DNA of 64,000 nucleotides from positions 40,109-104,108 of the forward strand of contig JBPOFA010000013.1 in the NCBI GenBank assembly GCA_051251595.1. Reading direction: 5' to 3'. The stretch's first letter is position 1. Every line of letters starts with the position of its first letter. Below, one piece after another: positions 42,321 through 50,663 of the stretch. Both the position numbers and the translations under genes were made by a program. The notes under the pieces were generated by a model. That model saw only the letters and a program-made list of their open reading frames with translations, had not been told where the DNA came from and ran no database searches. This DNA is from NORP110 sp051251595 (lineage in GTDB: Bacteria; Pseudomonadota; Alphaproteobacteria; Rhodobacterales; Rhodobacteraceae).

Positions 42321-42752
42321 ATGGCCGGATTGAAAATCACCTGTTTTGACTGCGGACAAGGCAACAGGGTGCCAGCGGATAAGCTGGCATCGGGGGCCAA
42401 ATGTGGGACCTGCGGGGCGCGTTTGTTGGCGCAAAAGCCGCAAGAGGTGGATCTTGCCTGGCTGCAAAAGGCGTCCAAGATTGATGACGTGCCACTTGTT
42501 GTGGATTTCTGGGCGCCGTGGTGCGGCCCATGCCGGATGATGGCCCCAGAATATGCCAAGGCGGCGGCACGGCTCGGCGGGCAAGCCCGTCTGGTCAAGC
42601 TCAACACCGAAGATCATCCCAAAGCCTCAACCAAATACAATATCCGAGGCATTCCGATGCTGGCGATGTTCAAAGGCGGGCGCGAGGTGGCACGCCAGGC
42701 CGGGGCCATGCCATCCGATCAAATTGTGAGCTGGATCAAAAGCGCGTCCTGA
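42321..42752 (+). CDS. trxC: Thioredoxin TrxC (thioredoxin 2)
   Basis: The 143-residue protein has an N-terminal zinc finger formed by C8, C11, C28 and C31, and a thioredoxin domain with WCGPC at 67-71. This is the TrxC/thioredoxin-2 arrangement, which reduces disulfides during oxidative stress. GGGGG at 42311-42315 lies a few bases before ATG 42321; an upstream TTG at 42309 is unlikely. Confidence 0.95.
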   Translation: MAGLKITCFDCGQGNRVPADKLASGAKCGTCGARLLAQKPQEVDLAWLQKASKIDDVPLVVDFWAPWCGPCRMMAPEYAKAAARLGGQARLVKLNTEDHPKASTKYNIRGIPMLAMFKGGREVARQAGAMPSDQIVSWIKSAS

Positions 42753-42827
42753 GGCCGGTCATGCATGACGACTTGCCCTTGGGGCAGGCGCGGGCTAGCA
42801 CTCTTTGAGCGAAACGGGGGGAATGAC

Positions 42828-43304
42828 ATGAGCTTGCTGGTTGTTGGTGTGGTGATGGGGCTGGGTGGCACCATCGCGATGGATATTTGGGCCGTGATCT
42901 TGTTGCGGATGACAGGGAATGGCTGGCCGAACTGGGCCAGTCCGGGCCGTTGGTTTGGCCATGTGTTTCGCGGAAAACTGTTTCACGACGATATCAATGC
43001 AGCCGCAGAAATCCCGAAGGAACAAGCGCTTGGGTGGATTTTGCACTATGGTGTTGGTGTGCTTTATGGGGTGATCTGGGCGTTGATCGCCGGGGCGGCC
43101 TGGCTTGCGGCGCCGACATTTGTGCCGGTGTGGATCTTTGCGTTGATCACCATCGCGGCGGGGTGGTTTTTGTTGCAGCCGGGCATGGGGCTGGGCTGGG
43201 GCGGATCAAAGACGGATACGCCGTGGAAGGGCCGTTTTCTGGGGCTTGTCGCGCATACTTGGTTTGGGCTGGGCATGTGGCTGGCGGCGCTGGCCGTCGC
43301 CTAG
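42828..43304 (+). CDS. DUF2938 family inner-membrane protein
   Basis: The 158-residue protein has about four to five hydrophobic segments. Family phrases are MGLGGTIAMDIWAVILLR, HDDINAAAEIPKEQALGWIL and SKTDTPWKGRFLGLVAHTWF. The function is unknown. It starts at ATG 42828. Its TAG stop overlaps the TAG of the small minus-strand gene in the same CTAG. Confidence 0.85.
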   Translation: MSLLVVGVVMGLGGTIAMDIWAVILLRMTGNGWPNWASPGRWFGHVFRGKLFHDDINAAAEIPKEQALGWILHYGVGVLYGVIWALIAGAAWLAAPTFVPVWIFALITIAAGWFLLQPGMGLGWGGSKTDTPWKGRFLGLVAHTWFGLGMWLAALAVA

Positions 43305-43399
43305 ATCATCGCCCAATCGGTGAAGGTCCAGGTTTCCGGGCCTTTGGGGCCAGGTGTCTGAGTGGCCTGATTGCTGTCTGGCTGGGTGCTGCTTGGCAT
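43301..43399 (-). CDS. Very small protein of 32 residues
   Basis: Starts at ATG 43399 with AGGAG eight bases before it. The product is Pro/Thr/Gln-rich at the start and ends with ETWTFTDWAMI. The sharp C-terminal end and the good ribosome-binding site support a real gene. I have the impression that similar short tails occur in Rhodobacterales, but this is unchecked. Its stop shares CTAG with the convergent DUF2938 gene. Confidence 0.5.
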   Translation of the reverse strand: MPSSTQPDSNQATQTPGPKGPETWTFTDWAMI

Positions 43400-43694
43400 T
43401 GTGTCATCTCCTGTTTTGATAGGTCCCAGCATGCCATGCGATGGCCGTTGCGTGACGGCTTCGTATTTGATGCGAAGGGGGCACCGCACGGTGGTGTCGG
43501 CCCGGTGACCGTACGGGGATGAGTCGGTTTGGCGGGTTAACGCTGTGAAACAAGGGATTTTGACGGTCTGCGCGGCGTCTGCACTGCGTCGGCAAAACGT
43601 ATGGCACCTGTCGGCCCAACTGCGGGGTTAACGCGGCGGGCGGTCGGACGTGTTGACAAAGGGTGAATGCGCCGGGGCGGACCCGCAGACGCAA
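43400..43694. other. Intergenic region between a small gene and the csp terminator
   Basis: About 295 bp with no gene seen. GC-rich, no clear repeat or RNA recognised. Confidence 0.4.
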
Positions 43695-43720
43695 AAAAGG
43701 GCAGCCAAAGCCGCCCTTTT
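43695..43720. terminator. Bidirectional terminator of csp copy 2
   Basis: AAAAGGGC pairs with GCCCTTTT around a short loop, with A- and T-runs on both sides. It ends the csp transcript running leftward. Confidence 0.85.
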
Positions 43721-43764
43721 CTTTGTGATCAATGGGGGCGCTTTTTCAAGCGAACCCAGAATGC

Positions 43765-43974
43765 TTATGCAAGCGCGAGGTTCACAGCGCTTTCGCGGCC
43801 ATCACGGCCTGCTTCAACGTCGTAAGTTACCTTTTGGCCGTCATCCAGACCTGTAAGGCCAGAGCGTTCCAGACCGGAAACGTGAACAAACACGTCCTTG
43901 CCGCCGCCATTTTCAGGCTCGATAAAACCAAAACCTTTAGTTGAATTATACCATTTCACGGTGCCATTCGCCAT
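43765..43974 (-). CDS. Cold-shock protein, CspA family (copy 2)
   Basis: A 69-residue cold-shock domain protein with RNP motifs KGFGFIEPE and DVFVHVSGL. It is a close paralogue of copy 1 (37989-38195), with an added Gly in the loop (ENGGGKD). AGGAG precedes ATG 43974. It shares a conserved leader with copy 1. Confidence 0.95.
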   Translation of the reverse strand: MANGTVKWYNSTKGFGFIEPENGGGKDVFVHVSGLERSGLTGLDDGQKVTYDVEAGRDGRESAVNLALA

Positions 43975-44074
43975 CGTGTGTACTCCTAATTATGCCGCCC
44001 GCATTTTGCGGCAGCCTGGCTATGTCAGTGCAATATCGAAAGACTGTAGCCGAATTGGAGAACAGTTGGTCGAG
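43975..44074 (-). promoter_or_regulatory. Conserved 5' leader of csp copy 2
   Basis: The 40-nt block 44035-44074 is 34/40 identical to 38261-38300. The stem TGCCGC / GCGGCA (43993-44013) lies 19 nt before the start, equivalent to the copy 1 stem although the bases differ. Together with that copy it supports a conserved RNA structure. Confidence 0.65.
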
Positions 44075-44228
44075 ACAGAAAAAACGTCGCACCCCCCACA
44101 TGAGGCTTATGGAAGGGGATTACAAGGGGAGTTTGGGGGGAAGGGAGAATCTACTTGACCAAACTTGTGCATTCAAAGGAGGATTTAGGACCCGAATACC
44201 AGTTTCAAAAAAGAATAAGGGGCTAGAG

Positions 44229-44684
44229 ATGGACAAAGAGGAATTCGCCTGGCGGCTTTACATGAGTGAGCGAGAATTCATAACGCACCATGAAAACCAA
44301 CGCACCAATGCGTCAAGTATTCTCGCGGCAACTGCGGCGGCGCTTGTTGTGGCAATAAGTTCCGGAGCGGTGACTGGCGTTTCCCAAATTGTCGTTTCTG
44401 CAACGCTGACTTTGGTTGGCGTTTTTGGAACAATCTTTAGCGGTAAGTTGTATGAGTTGATTCAGATGCATGCGGCGCGCAGTTATTCCTATTTGGCAAT
44501 CCTAGACGAGAAATTTCCCGAAATTGACGTCAATGAAATTAAGAGCGCGTGCAAGGCGCGACAAAAAGCCAGATTCCCGTTTTTTGCATCAATTAGCCTA
44601 AATCGAGTTTGGTTTTATTTCCATTCCGTTGTCGCACTTTGTGGTTTTGCGTTTACAATTATTTTGGCTCTTGGCTTGAAGTGA
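44229..44684 (+). CDS. Small multi-pass membrane protein, unknown (SLATT-like arrangement)
   Basis: The 151-residue product has a charged start (MDKEEFAWRLYMSEREFITH), two adjacent membrane segments (about 29-47 and 51-71), a soluble helical middle with ARSYSYLAILDEKFPEID, and a further hydrophobic end (126-149). The arrangement recalls SLATT-type proteins proposed as effectors in bacterial conflict systems, but I cannot assign the family. GC is 42-50% here, lower than the flanks. The 3' end overlaps the convergent phosphatase gene by 26 bp, and no ribosome-binding site is strong. Confidence 0.65.
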   Translation: MDKEEFAWRLYMSEREFITHHENQRTNASSILAATAAALVVAISSGAVTGVSQIVVSATLTLVGVFGTIFSGKLYELIQMHAARSYSYLAILDEKFPEIDVNEIKSACKARQKARFPFFASISLNRVWFYFHSVVALCGFAFTIILALGLK

Positions 44685-45600
44685 TTGACCGCATCAAACG
44701 GTCTACAAATTCTTTTTGGCCAATTGCCAAAGGTGTCTTTTCGTGTGCGCGTTTTGGGACCATGCTTAGAATCCGATCGGTTCCATTGGTGGCCTTTCCG
44801 CCCAGTGTCTCAATGATCATTGCCATCGGAATCGCTTCGTAAATTAGCCTAAGATGACCCTTTTCGTAGCCAGTTCTGTTATCCGGGGGATAGGCAAACA
44901 ATCCGCCGGAAACGATCAAAGTTTTGATGTGAAGAACCAAAGAACCGAACCAACGGGTATTGATTTCGCCTGATTTTGCTTCAGAAAAAATTTCGTCAAT
45001 GAAGAAATTCCGCCAACCGCTTTTTTGGTTCTGTACGTTCGAATAGTTTGTGCAGACAAATGGCGCATCCGTTCCCATCGTGGTGAGTTTTCTGCAGTCG
45101 ACTTGGGAAAGGCAAAATACCTGGTCTGCGACACACAAAAAGAATTCGAATTTGACGCCATAGATGAAGAAGCCAGATGCAATTGAATTGGGTCCGGAAA
45201 ATTGCTCTATCTCTGTTGCATTTGAAAAAATTGAAAAAATCGTACCCGTTGGAATGTTGTATTTTAATGCTTTCGATCCATCCAGCGGGTCAATTGCAAT
45301 GCCATACCCACATCCTTTCGTGAGTATCGGGTTCTTAGATTCTTCAGAAATGATTGCGCCGACACAAGCGTTATTCTTTAGTGCTTTTAGACAAAGTTCA
45401 TTGGCGACGATGTCAGCTTCGATGACTTCGTCGCCGCTGGCGTTGGAAGAATGCCTGGATGTTTCTTGCGAGACATATTGCGGCAGCCGTTCATGGATTT
45501 TTTCAGCACAGCCCGCTAAGTCGCAGATTACCGAAACCAGTCCATCAGGCAAGTCTATGGCTTTGTCCAGTTTTTTGATCTCGTCGTAAATTGTCATCAA
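44659..45600 (-). CDS. Divergent class I fructose-1,6-bisphosphatase-like enzyme
   Basis: The 313-residue protein follows the class I FBPase layout. Metal and catalytic motifs are ISEE (84-87), DPLDGS (104-109), TRWFGSLVLHI, SGGLFAYP, and the last Glu ligand at E255 in IYEAIP. The normal DPLDGSSN becomes DPLDGSKA, and much of the sequence is far from the usual proteobacterial FBPase. Substrate specificity may have changed. The GC is low (30% in some 60-bp stretches). It may have come by transfer together with the membrane protein that it overlaps. Confidence 0.75.
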   Translation of the reverse strand: MMTIYDEIKKLDKAIDLPDGLVSVICDLAGCAEKIHERLPQYVSQETSRHSSNASGDEVIEADIVANELCLKALKNNACVGAIISEESKNPILTKGCGYGIAIDPLDGSKALKYNIPTGTIFSIFSNATEIEQFSGPNSIASGFFIYGVKFEFFLCVADQVFCLSQVDCRKLTTMGTDAPFVCTNYSNVQNQKSGWRNFFIDEIFSEAKSGEINTRWFGSLVLHIKTLIVSGGLFAYPPDNRTGYEKGHLRLIYEAIPMAMIIETLGGKATNGTDRILSMVPKRAHEKTPLAIGQKEFVDRLMRSITSSQEPK

Positions 45601-45740
45601 ACAAATTCCCTAGGACTGAACTAACTTACCCGTATCAAAAACCAGTCAAACAGTAGCGGCTCCAAATGGGAAGGGCCCTGATGATTGTCGTCGCAGGCAA
45701 TCATCACCCCTCCGCAAAAATACCCAAAGGCAACCCCACC

Positions 45741-47396
45741 CTAGCGGGTGAATTTCTTGTGCTTCATGCGTTTGGGTTCCATGGCATCCAGGCCGAGGCG
45801 TTTCTTTTTGTCTTCTTCGTAATCTTCAAAGTTGCCTTCGAACCATTCCACATGGGCGTCGCCTTCGAAGGCGAGCATGTGGGTGCAGATGCGGTCGAGG
45901 AAGAAACGATCGTGGCTGATGACCACCGCGCAGCCGGCGAAGTCGACCAGCGCGTCTTCGAGGGCGCGGAGCGTTTCGACATCAAGGTCGTTGGTCGGTT
46001 CGTCGAGCAGCAGCACGTTGCCGCCGTCTTTGAGCAGCCGGGCCATGTGCACACGGTTGCGTTCACCGCCTGAGAGCAAAGAGACTTTTTTCTGCTGGTC
46101 GCCGCCTTTGAAGTTGAAAGAGGAACAATAGGCGCGGGCGTTCACCTCTGCGTCGCCGAGTTTGATGATGTCCTGACCGTCGGCGATGGCTTCCCACACG
46201 TTTTCGTCTGGGTTCAGGTCATCGCGGGACTGGTCGACATAGGACAGTTTGACGGTCTCGCCGTATTCGACGGTGCCTTCATCGGGTTGTTCCTGACCGG
46301 TGAGCATTTTGAACAGCGTGGTTTTCCCGGCGCCGTTGGGGCCGATCACGCCGACGATGCCGCCCGGGGGCAGGGCAAAGCTGAGGTTTTCGACCAGTTG
46401 CTTGTCGCCCATGTGTTTCGAGAGGTTGTTGACCTCGATCACCTTATTGCCCAGGCGCGGGCCATTGGGGATGACGATCTGGGCGCGTCCGACCTTTTCA
46501 CGTTCAGAGGTTTCGGCCAGTTCGTTATAGGAATTGATCCGGGCCTTTTGTTTGGCCTGACGGGCCTTGGGCGACTGGCGCATCCATTCCAATTCGCGTT
46601 CCAGCGTTTTCTGTTTGGATTTGTCTTCCTTGGCTTCGCGTTCCAGACGCTTGGCCTTTTGTTCCAGCCAGGCGGAATAGTTGCCTTCATAAGGAATGCC
46701 GCGGCCCCGGTCGAGTTCGAGGATCCAGCTGGTGATGTCGTCCAGGAAGTAGCGGTCATGGGTGACGATCAGGATTGTGCCGGGGTAGTCGATCAGGTGT
46801 TGTTGCAGCCAGGCGATGGTTTCGGCGTCGAGGTGGTTGGTCGGTTCGTCCAAGAGCAGCATTTCGGGCTGTTCCAGCAGCAACCGGCAAAGCGCGACGC
46901 GGCGGGCTTCACCGCCTGAGAGGCTTTCGATGCTGGCGTCGTCGGGGGGGCAGCGCAGGGCCTCCATGCTGACATCGACCTGGGCGTCGAGATCCCAGAG
47001 GTTCTGAGAGTCGATTTCGTCCTGCAGGCGGGCCATTTCATCGGCGGTTTCGTCGGAATAGTTGACGGCCAGTTCGTTGTACCGGTCGAGCACGTCTTTT
47101 TTGGCTTTGACGCCCAGCATCACATTGCCGCGTACATCGAGTGTCGGGTCAAGCACGGGTTCCTGTGGCAGATAGCCAACGCGCGCACCTTCGGCCGCCC
47201 AGGCTTCGCCCTGAAAGTCTTTGTCCAGGCCGGCCATGATTTTCAGCAGCGTCGATTTCCCGGCGCCGTTGACGCCGACAACCCCGATTTTGACGCCGGG
47301 AAGGAAGGACAGGCGGATGTTTTCAAAGCATTTCTTGCCGCCCGGATAGGTCTTGGAAACGCCATCCATGTGGTAAACGTATTGATAAGCCGCCAT
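45741..47396 (-). CDS. ettA: Energy-dependent translational throttle protein EttA (ABC-F)
   Basis: The 551-residue ABC-F protein has two ATPase domains with Walker A GVNGAGKST and GPNGAGKTT, signatures LSGGEARRVALCRLL and LSGGERNRVHMARLL, and Walker B LLLDEPTNHLD and LLLDEPTNDLD. The arm and linker (residues about 240-310) are typical. EttA binds the ribosomal E site and restricts early elongation at low energy. Start 47396 (MAAYQYVYHM) fits the family; the longer frame from 47411 adds five residues. Confidence 0.93.
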   Translation of the reverse strand: MAAYQYVYHMDGVSKTYPGGKKCFENIRLSFLPGVKIGVVGVNGAGKSTLLKIMAGLDKDFQGEAWAAEGARVGYLPQEPVLDPTLDVRGNVMLGVKAKKDVLDRYNELAVNYSDETADEMARLQDEIDSQNLWDLDAQVDVSMEALRCPPDDASIESLSGGEARRVALCRLLLEQPEMLLLDEPTNHLDAETIAWLQQHLIDYPGTILIVTHDRYFLDDITSWILELDRGRGIPYEGNYSAWLEQKAKRLEREAKEDKSKQKTLERELEWMRQSPKARQAKQKARINSYNELAETSEREKVGRAQIVIPNGPRLGNKVIEVNNLSKHMGDKQLVENLSFALPPGGIVGVIGPNGAGKTTLFKMLTGQEQPDEGTVEYGETVKLSYVDQSRDDLNPDENVWEAIADGQDIIKLGDAEVNARAYCSSFNFKGGDQQKKVSLLSGGERNRVHMARLLKDGGNVLLLDEPTNDLDVETLRALEDALVDFAGCAVVISHDRFFLDRICTHMLAFEGDAHVEWFEGNFEDYEEDKKKRLGLDAMEPKRMKHKKFTR

Positions 47397-47544
47397 GTGA
47401 AACCTCGTCATCTCTTGGTTGTTTGTGCTGAACTAACGCCTTGATACAGTAAATCCAAGGCTTGATCGTTTCTTTGCTGTCCATCGCGTTGGTGATGATC
47501 TAAACGATACTGTAATCTATCAAGACCGTATCATTGAATGAGGT

Positions 47545-48288
47545 GTGTCCGCCATTTACTATAAAGAAAGAAAAATTATTTTTGTCCATGTGCCGAAGAC
47601 AGCGGGACAGAGCGTTGAGCATTTCTTTTTGAGTGATGCTGGACTGACCTGGGAGACGCGTGCGCGTTTTATCATGGGACCTAATAAAGACCCGGCCAAA
47701 GGACCAGTCAGATTGGCGCATTTATTGGCGCGTGATTATGTTGGCTGTGGTTATTTAAGTCAGCAAGAGTTCGATGCGTGTTATAAATTCGCATTTGTTC
47801 GTCATCCCCTGTCTCGGACCTTGTCAATGTACAAATATCGCCGTGTTTTTCGGGAGATGAGCTTTCATGATTATGTGACAGAACTTTTGCCAAAATTTGT
47901 TGATGGTAACGACAATTGGTTTCACCGACCGCAGGTGGATTTTGTCAATGGGGCCGATGGTGCCGCGTTGGTCGATTTTGTTGGACGGTTTGAGAATTTG
48001 CAGGGCGACTTTTCCAAGGTTTGCGAGACGCTGGGCATGCCGTTTGATGAATTGCGGCCGGTGAACGTGTCTTTGGTTTCAGACCATGGGAAGACACGGA
48101 TGAAGAATTTACATGACGGGTTTCGCAACCGAGTACGGGGCGTCAAGCGCCGGCTGCGCGGACAGCCGATCCCGGTTGCGCATCCGGTGCCCTCATTCGA
48201 ACAGGCCGCAGCCCATGCGCCGACGATGCAAGCGCTGCGGGCGCTTTACGGGGCTGATTTTGAACAATTTGGGTATGATGCGGGTTAA
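47545..48288 (+). CDS. Sulfotransferase family protein
   Basis: The 247-residue protein has a PAPS-binding loop near its start (IFVHVPKTAGQSVEHFF) and the 3'-phosphate motif FVRHPLSRTLSMYKYR. It resembles Sulfotransfer_2/HS2ST-like bacterial sulfotransferases that modify polysaccharides or lipids. Start is GTG 47545. There are no polysaccharide genes next to it. The C-terminal part is Arg/Pro-rich. Its TAA stop overlaps the minus-strand TAA of the nitrile hydratase accessory gene by 4 bases. Confidence 0.8.
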   Translation: MSAIYYKERKIIFVHVPKTAGQSVEHFFLSDAGLTWETRARFIMGPNKDPAKGPVRLAHLLARDYVGCGYLSQQEFDACYKFAFVRHPLSRTLSMYKYRRVFREMSFHDYVTELLPKFVDGNDNWFHRPQVDFVNGADGAALVDFVGRFENLQGDFSKVCETLGMPFDELRPVNVSLVSDHGKTRMKNLHDGFRNRVRGVKRRLRGQPIPVAHPVPSFEQAAAHAPTMQALRALYGADFEQFGYDAG

Positions 48289-48635
48289 GCGTCTTTAGCG
48301 CCGGCTTCCAGCAAGACCGGGCTGCCATGCGGGGTTGCCAGATAGGCGCGGGCCCATTGGTCTTTGCGGCGTTGCAGGCTGGCCCCGTCAATCGGGGTTT
48401 CCTGATCGACCAAGGTTTCAAGGGCGTTGAGCGCTGCAGTGTAATAGGTTTCGGCGGTGTCCGGCGCGCTTGAGGTTTCGGCTTGGCGCAGGGCCGCGCC
48501 CAGGGTTTCGGCCCATTGTGTGGCTGTGAATTTACCGTTCGTGACCATTGTGTCGGCAATCGCCAGCACCTGGGCTTGCCAGGGTTCGTCGAATGTGGGC
48601 CCCGGTGGGGTCAGTGGGTTGTCAGGGGTGAACAA
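48285..48635 (-). CDS. Nitrile hydratase accessory/activator protein
   Basis: The frame shows the activator family pattern from TPDNPLTPPGPTFDEPWQAQ, then GKFTATQWAETLGAALRQAE and a helical end, about 116 residues in all. It probably inserts metal into the alpha subunit. There is no suitable ATG; TTG at 48633-48635 has GGGAAAG at a good distance and places the start 14 nt inside the beta-subunit gene, as is usual for these operons. The start is inferred. Confidence 0.75.
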   Translation of the reverse strand: MFTPDNPLTPPGPTFDEPWQAQVLAIADTMVTNGKFTATQWAETLGAALRQAETSSAPDTAETYYTAALNALETLVDQETPIDGASLQRRKDQWARAYLATPHGSPVLLEAGAKDA

Positions 48636-49278
48636 AATAGCTTTCCCATAGTTCCAGCGTGACGGTGTCGCGCGGGTTTGCCTCATCCCCCCAAAGCTCT
48701 GTTGCGTCAAAGCTGACGGTATAGAGGTGTTCGCCCTCATGCAGGCCAAGGGCGCCTTTGTCGGGCAGCGGGTGGGTTCCGTGATGGGCGATAATCGTGC
48801 CGGTTGCGTTGCGGGCATAGGCGGGCAGGCGGGTGTGATCCGCGGCGATCAGGCGTTTGGTTTTGATGGTGTCGCCGGTTTTGAACGCGGGGGCTTGTGT
48901 GGTTTCCATCTCAAAGCTGAAATTGGCAGAGCTGTTGGCGGCCAGCACGTCTTGCAGCGTTTTGGGGGCTGCCGGTGCTACAGGTTTGGCGATGTGGCCT
49001 GTGACGGCCTCTTGCGCTGTGATGGCACCGCCGTCGATCATCAGCATCATGTAATTGGCGCACCATTTGTTGAAATAGGGAAAGCTGAGGTAATCAGAAG
49101 GCACCATGCGTTCCAGCCCGTGGCGAAACCAATCGATGGTGATCCCATGGGCGATGCCGGAGCGGGCCAGCGCCCACATGCGTTCTTCCCATTCATGTTT
49201 GAAGACGACGCTGTCATCCCCGATCGGGATTGGGCCAAACCCCTGTTTGCCGCCCAGATCATGTACACCGTCCATCAT
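48622..49278 (-). CDS. nthB: Nitrile hydratase beta subunit
   Basis: The 218-residue subunit begins MMDGVHDLGGKQGFGPIPIG, the typical start, and contains FKHEWEERMWALA, an N-terminal helical region and a C-terminal SH3-like barrel (about 130-218) ending DTVTLELWESYFVHP. It pairs with NthA to form the active dimer that hydrates nitriles to amides. Its start overlaps the alpha-subunit stop by four bases (ATGA). Confidence 0.92.
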   Translation of the reverse strand: MMDGVHDLGGKQGFGPIPIGDDSVVFKHEWEERMWALARSGIAHGITIDWFRHGLERMVPSDYLSFPYFNKWCANYMMLMIDGGAITAQEAVTGHIAKPVAPAAPKTLQDVLAANSSANFSFEMETTQAPAFKTGDTIKTKRLIAADHTRLPAYARNATGTIIAHHGTHPLPDKGALGLHEGEHLYTVSFDATELWGDEANPRDTVTLELWESYFVHP

Positions 49279-49916
49279 GCGCCCCCGATCTGCAAATCGC
49301 GGTCCGTGCCGATCATGGAATTGCGGGTGACGATGTCGGCCAGCGCGGCCTCTGTCCAGCCTGCGGTGCCCTCGGGGCGCTGGGGGATCACGATATAACG
49401 CAGCTCTGCCGTGCTGTCCCAGACGCGCACGGCAATGTCATCGGCAAGGTCGACGCCGAATTCTGCCAGCACGGCGCGGGGTTCGCGCACAGCGCGGGCG
49501 CGATAGGCGCTGGATTTATACCAGGGGGGCGACATGCCAAGGATAGAGAACGGGTAGCAGGAACACAGCGTGCACACGACCATGTTATGGGTGTCTGCGG
49601 TGTTTTCGATTGCCTTCAAGTGGCCGGTCGCGCTGCCCTGAAAGTTGAATTCTTTGATCGCTTCGCCCGCATCCGCCAGAAGCCTGGTTTTGAAATCGGG
49701 ATCGAGCCAGGCGCGGGCCACGACCTGAGCGCCGCGTTTGGGGCCGATATGTTCGCTATAGGCCTCGACCCAGGCGTCAATGGTTTCGGGCGCGACAAGG
49801 CCAAGTTCAACGGCCAGGCTTTCCAGGGCTTTGACGCGCAGCGCCGGGTCAGACGGTAGATGCGAATGCAGATGTTGGTGGATGTCTGCGGCTTTTTCGG
49901 AGTCGAATGTTGCCAT
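49275..49916 (-). CDS. nthA: Nitrile hydratase alpha subunit (cobalt type)
   Basis: The 213-residue subunit carries the metal claw CTLCSC, residues C115, C118 and C120 with Thr116. The T in place of S is the cobalt-type form (VCTLCSC). A thiocyanate hydrolase is the alternative, but the two-subunit layout favours nitrile hydratase. It is first in the operon nthA-nthB-activator. The product converts R-CN to an amide. No amidase gene follows within the operon. Confidence 0.92.
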   Translation of the reverse strand: MATFDSEKAADIHQHLHSHLPSDPALRVKALESLAVELGLVAPETIDAWVEAYSEHIGPKRGAQVVARAWLDPDFKTRLLADAGEAIKEFNFQGSATGHLKAIENTADTHNMVVCTLCSCYPFSILGMSPPWYKSSAYRARAVREPRAVLAEFGVDLADDIAVRVWDSTAELRYIVIPQRPEGTAGWTEAALADIVTRNSMIGTDRDLQIGGA

Positions 49917-50035
49917 AATTTCCCCCTAACTGTGTGATATGGATGTCTATTGCGGCCATTAAGTCAAGTCTGCTGTTTGACAAAGGACCCTGGCCCAGCC
50001 CACTGGTAGGGCAAGACAAGGAATGAGGAACTGCG

Positions 50036-50626
50036 ATGTCGGGCATCGGCCCCAACCGCAAAATTGGTCTGCTGGGAGGATCATTCGACCCGCCGCATGA
50101 AGGCCACGCGCATATCACGCGCGAGGCGCTAAAGCGGTTCGCGTTGGATGAGGTGTGGTGGCTGGTCAGCCCCGGCAACCCGTTGAAATCGCAGGGACCT
50201 GCGCCGATGGCCAAGCGGATGGCGGCGGCGCGTGAATTGATGGATCACCCAAATGTCAGGATCAGTGATTTTGAAGCGCAGGCGGGAACCCGTTACACCG
50301 CAGCCACGCTAGAGGCTTTGCTGGCGCGATACCGCAGGCAGCGGTTTGTCTGGCTGATGGGGGCGGATAATTTGGCGACATTTCATCATTGGCACCGTTG
50401 GCAATGGATCATGGAAAACATCCCCGTAGGGGTTATGGCCCGTCCGGGGGACCGGATTTCGGCCCGCACCTCGCCTGCGGCAAACCGATATGAAAAATAC
50501 CGCCTATCGGGGCGGGAAGCGCCGTTATTGGCGCGGGCAGAGGCCCCGGCTTGGTGCTTTATTAATCTTCCGATGGTCAATGTATCTTCGACAGCGATAA
50601 GGGCGCGGGGCGAATGGACCAGATAG
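50036..50626 (+). CDS. nadD: Nicotinate-nucleotide adenylyltransferase
   Basis: The 196-residue enzyme joins NaMN and ATP to make deamido-NAD. The nucleotidyltransferase motif is GLLGGSFDPPHEGH at the start. SDFEAQAGTRYTAATLEALL and LMGADNLATFHHWHRW are typical of NadD, and the end has INLPMVNVSSTAIRAR with the ISSTxxR motif. It is divergent from nthA, with 119 bp between the starts. Confidence 0.95.
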   Translation: MSGIGPNRKIGLLGGSFDPPHEGHAHITREALKRFALDEVWWLVSPGNPLKSQGPAPMAKRMAAARELMDHPNVRISDFEAQAGTRYTAATLEALLARYRRQRFVWLMGADNLATFHHWHRWQWIMENIPVGVMARPGDRISARTSPAANRYEKYRLSGREAPLLARAEAPAWCFINLPMVNVSSTAIRARGEWTR

Positions 50627-50663
50627 GCTTGTCCCAAACACAACGACGGGTGTAGATTCAGAT

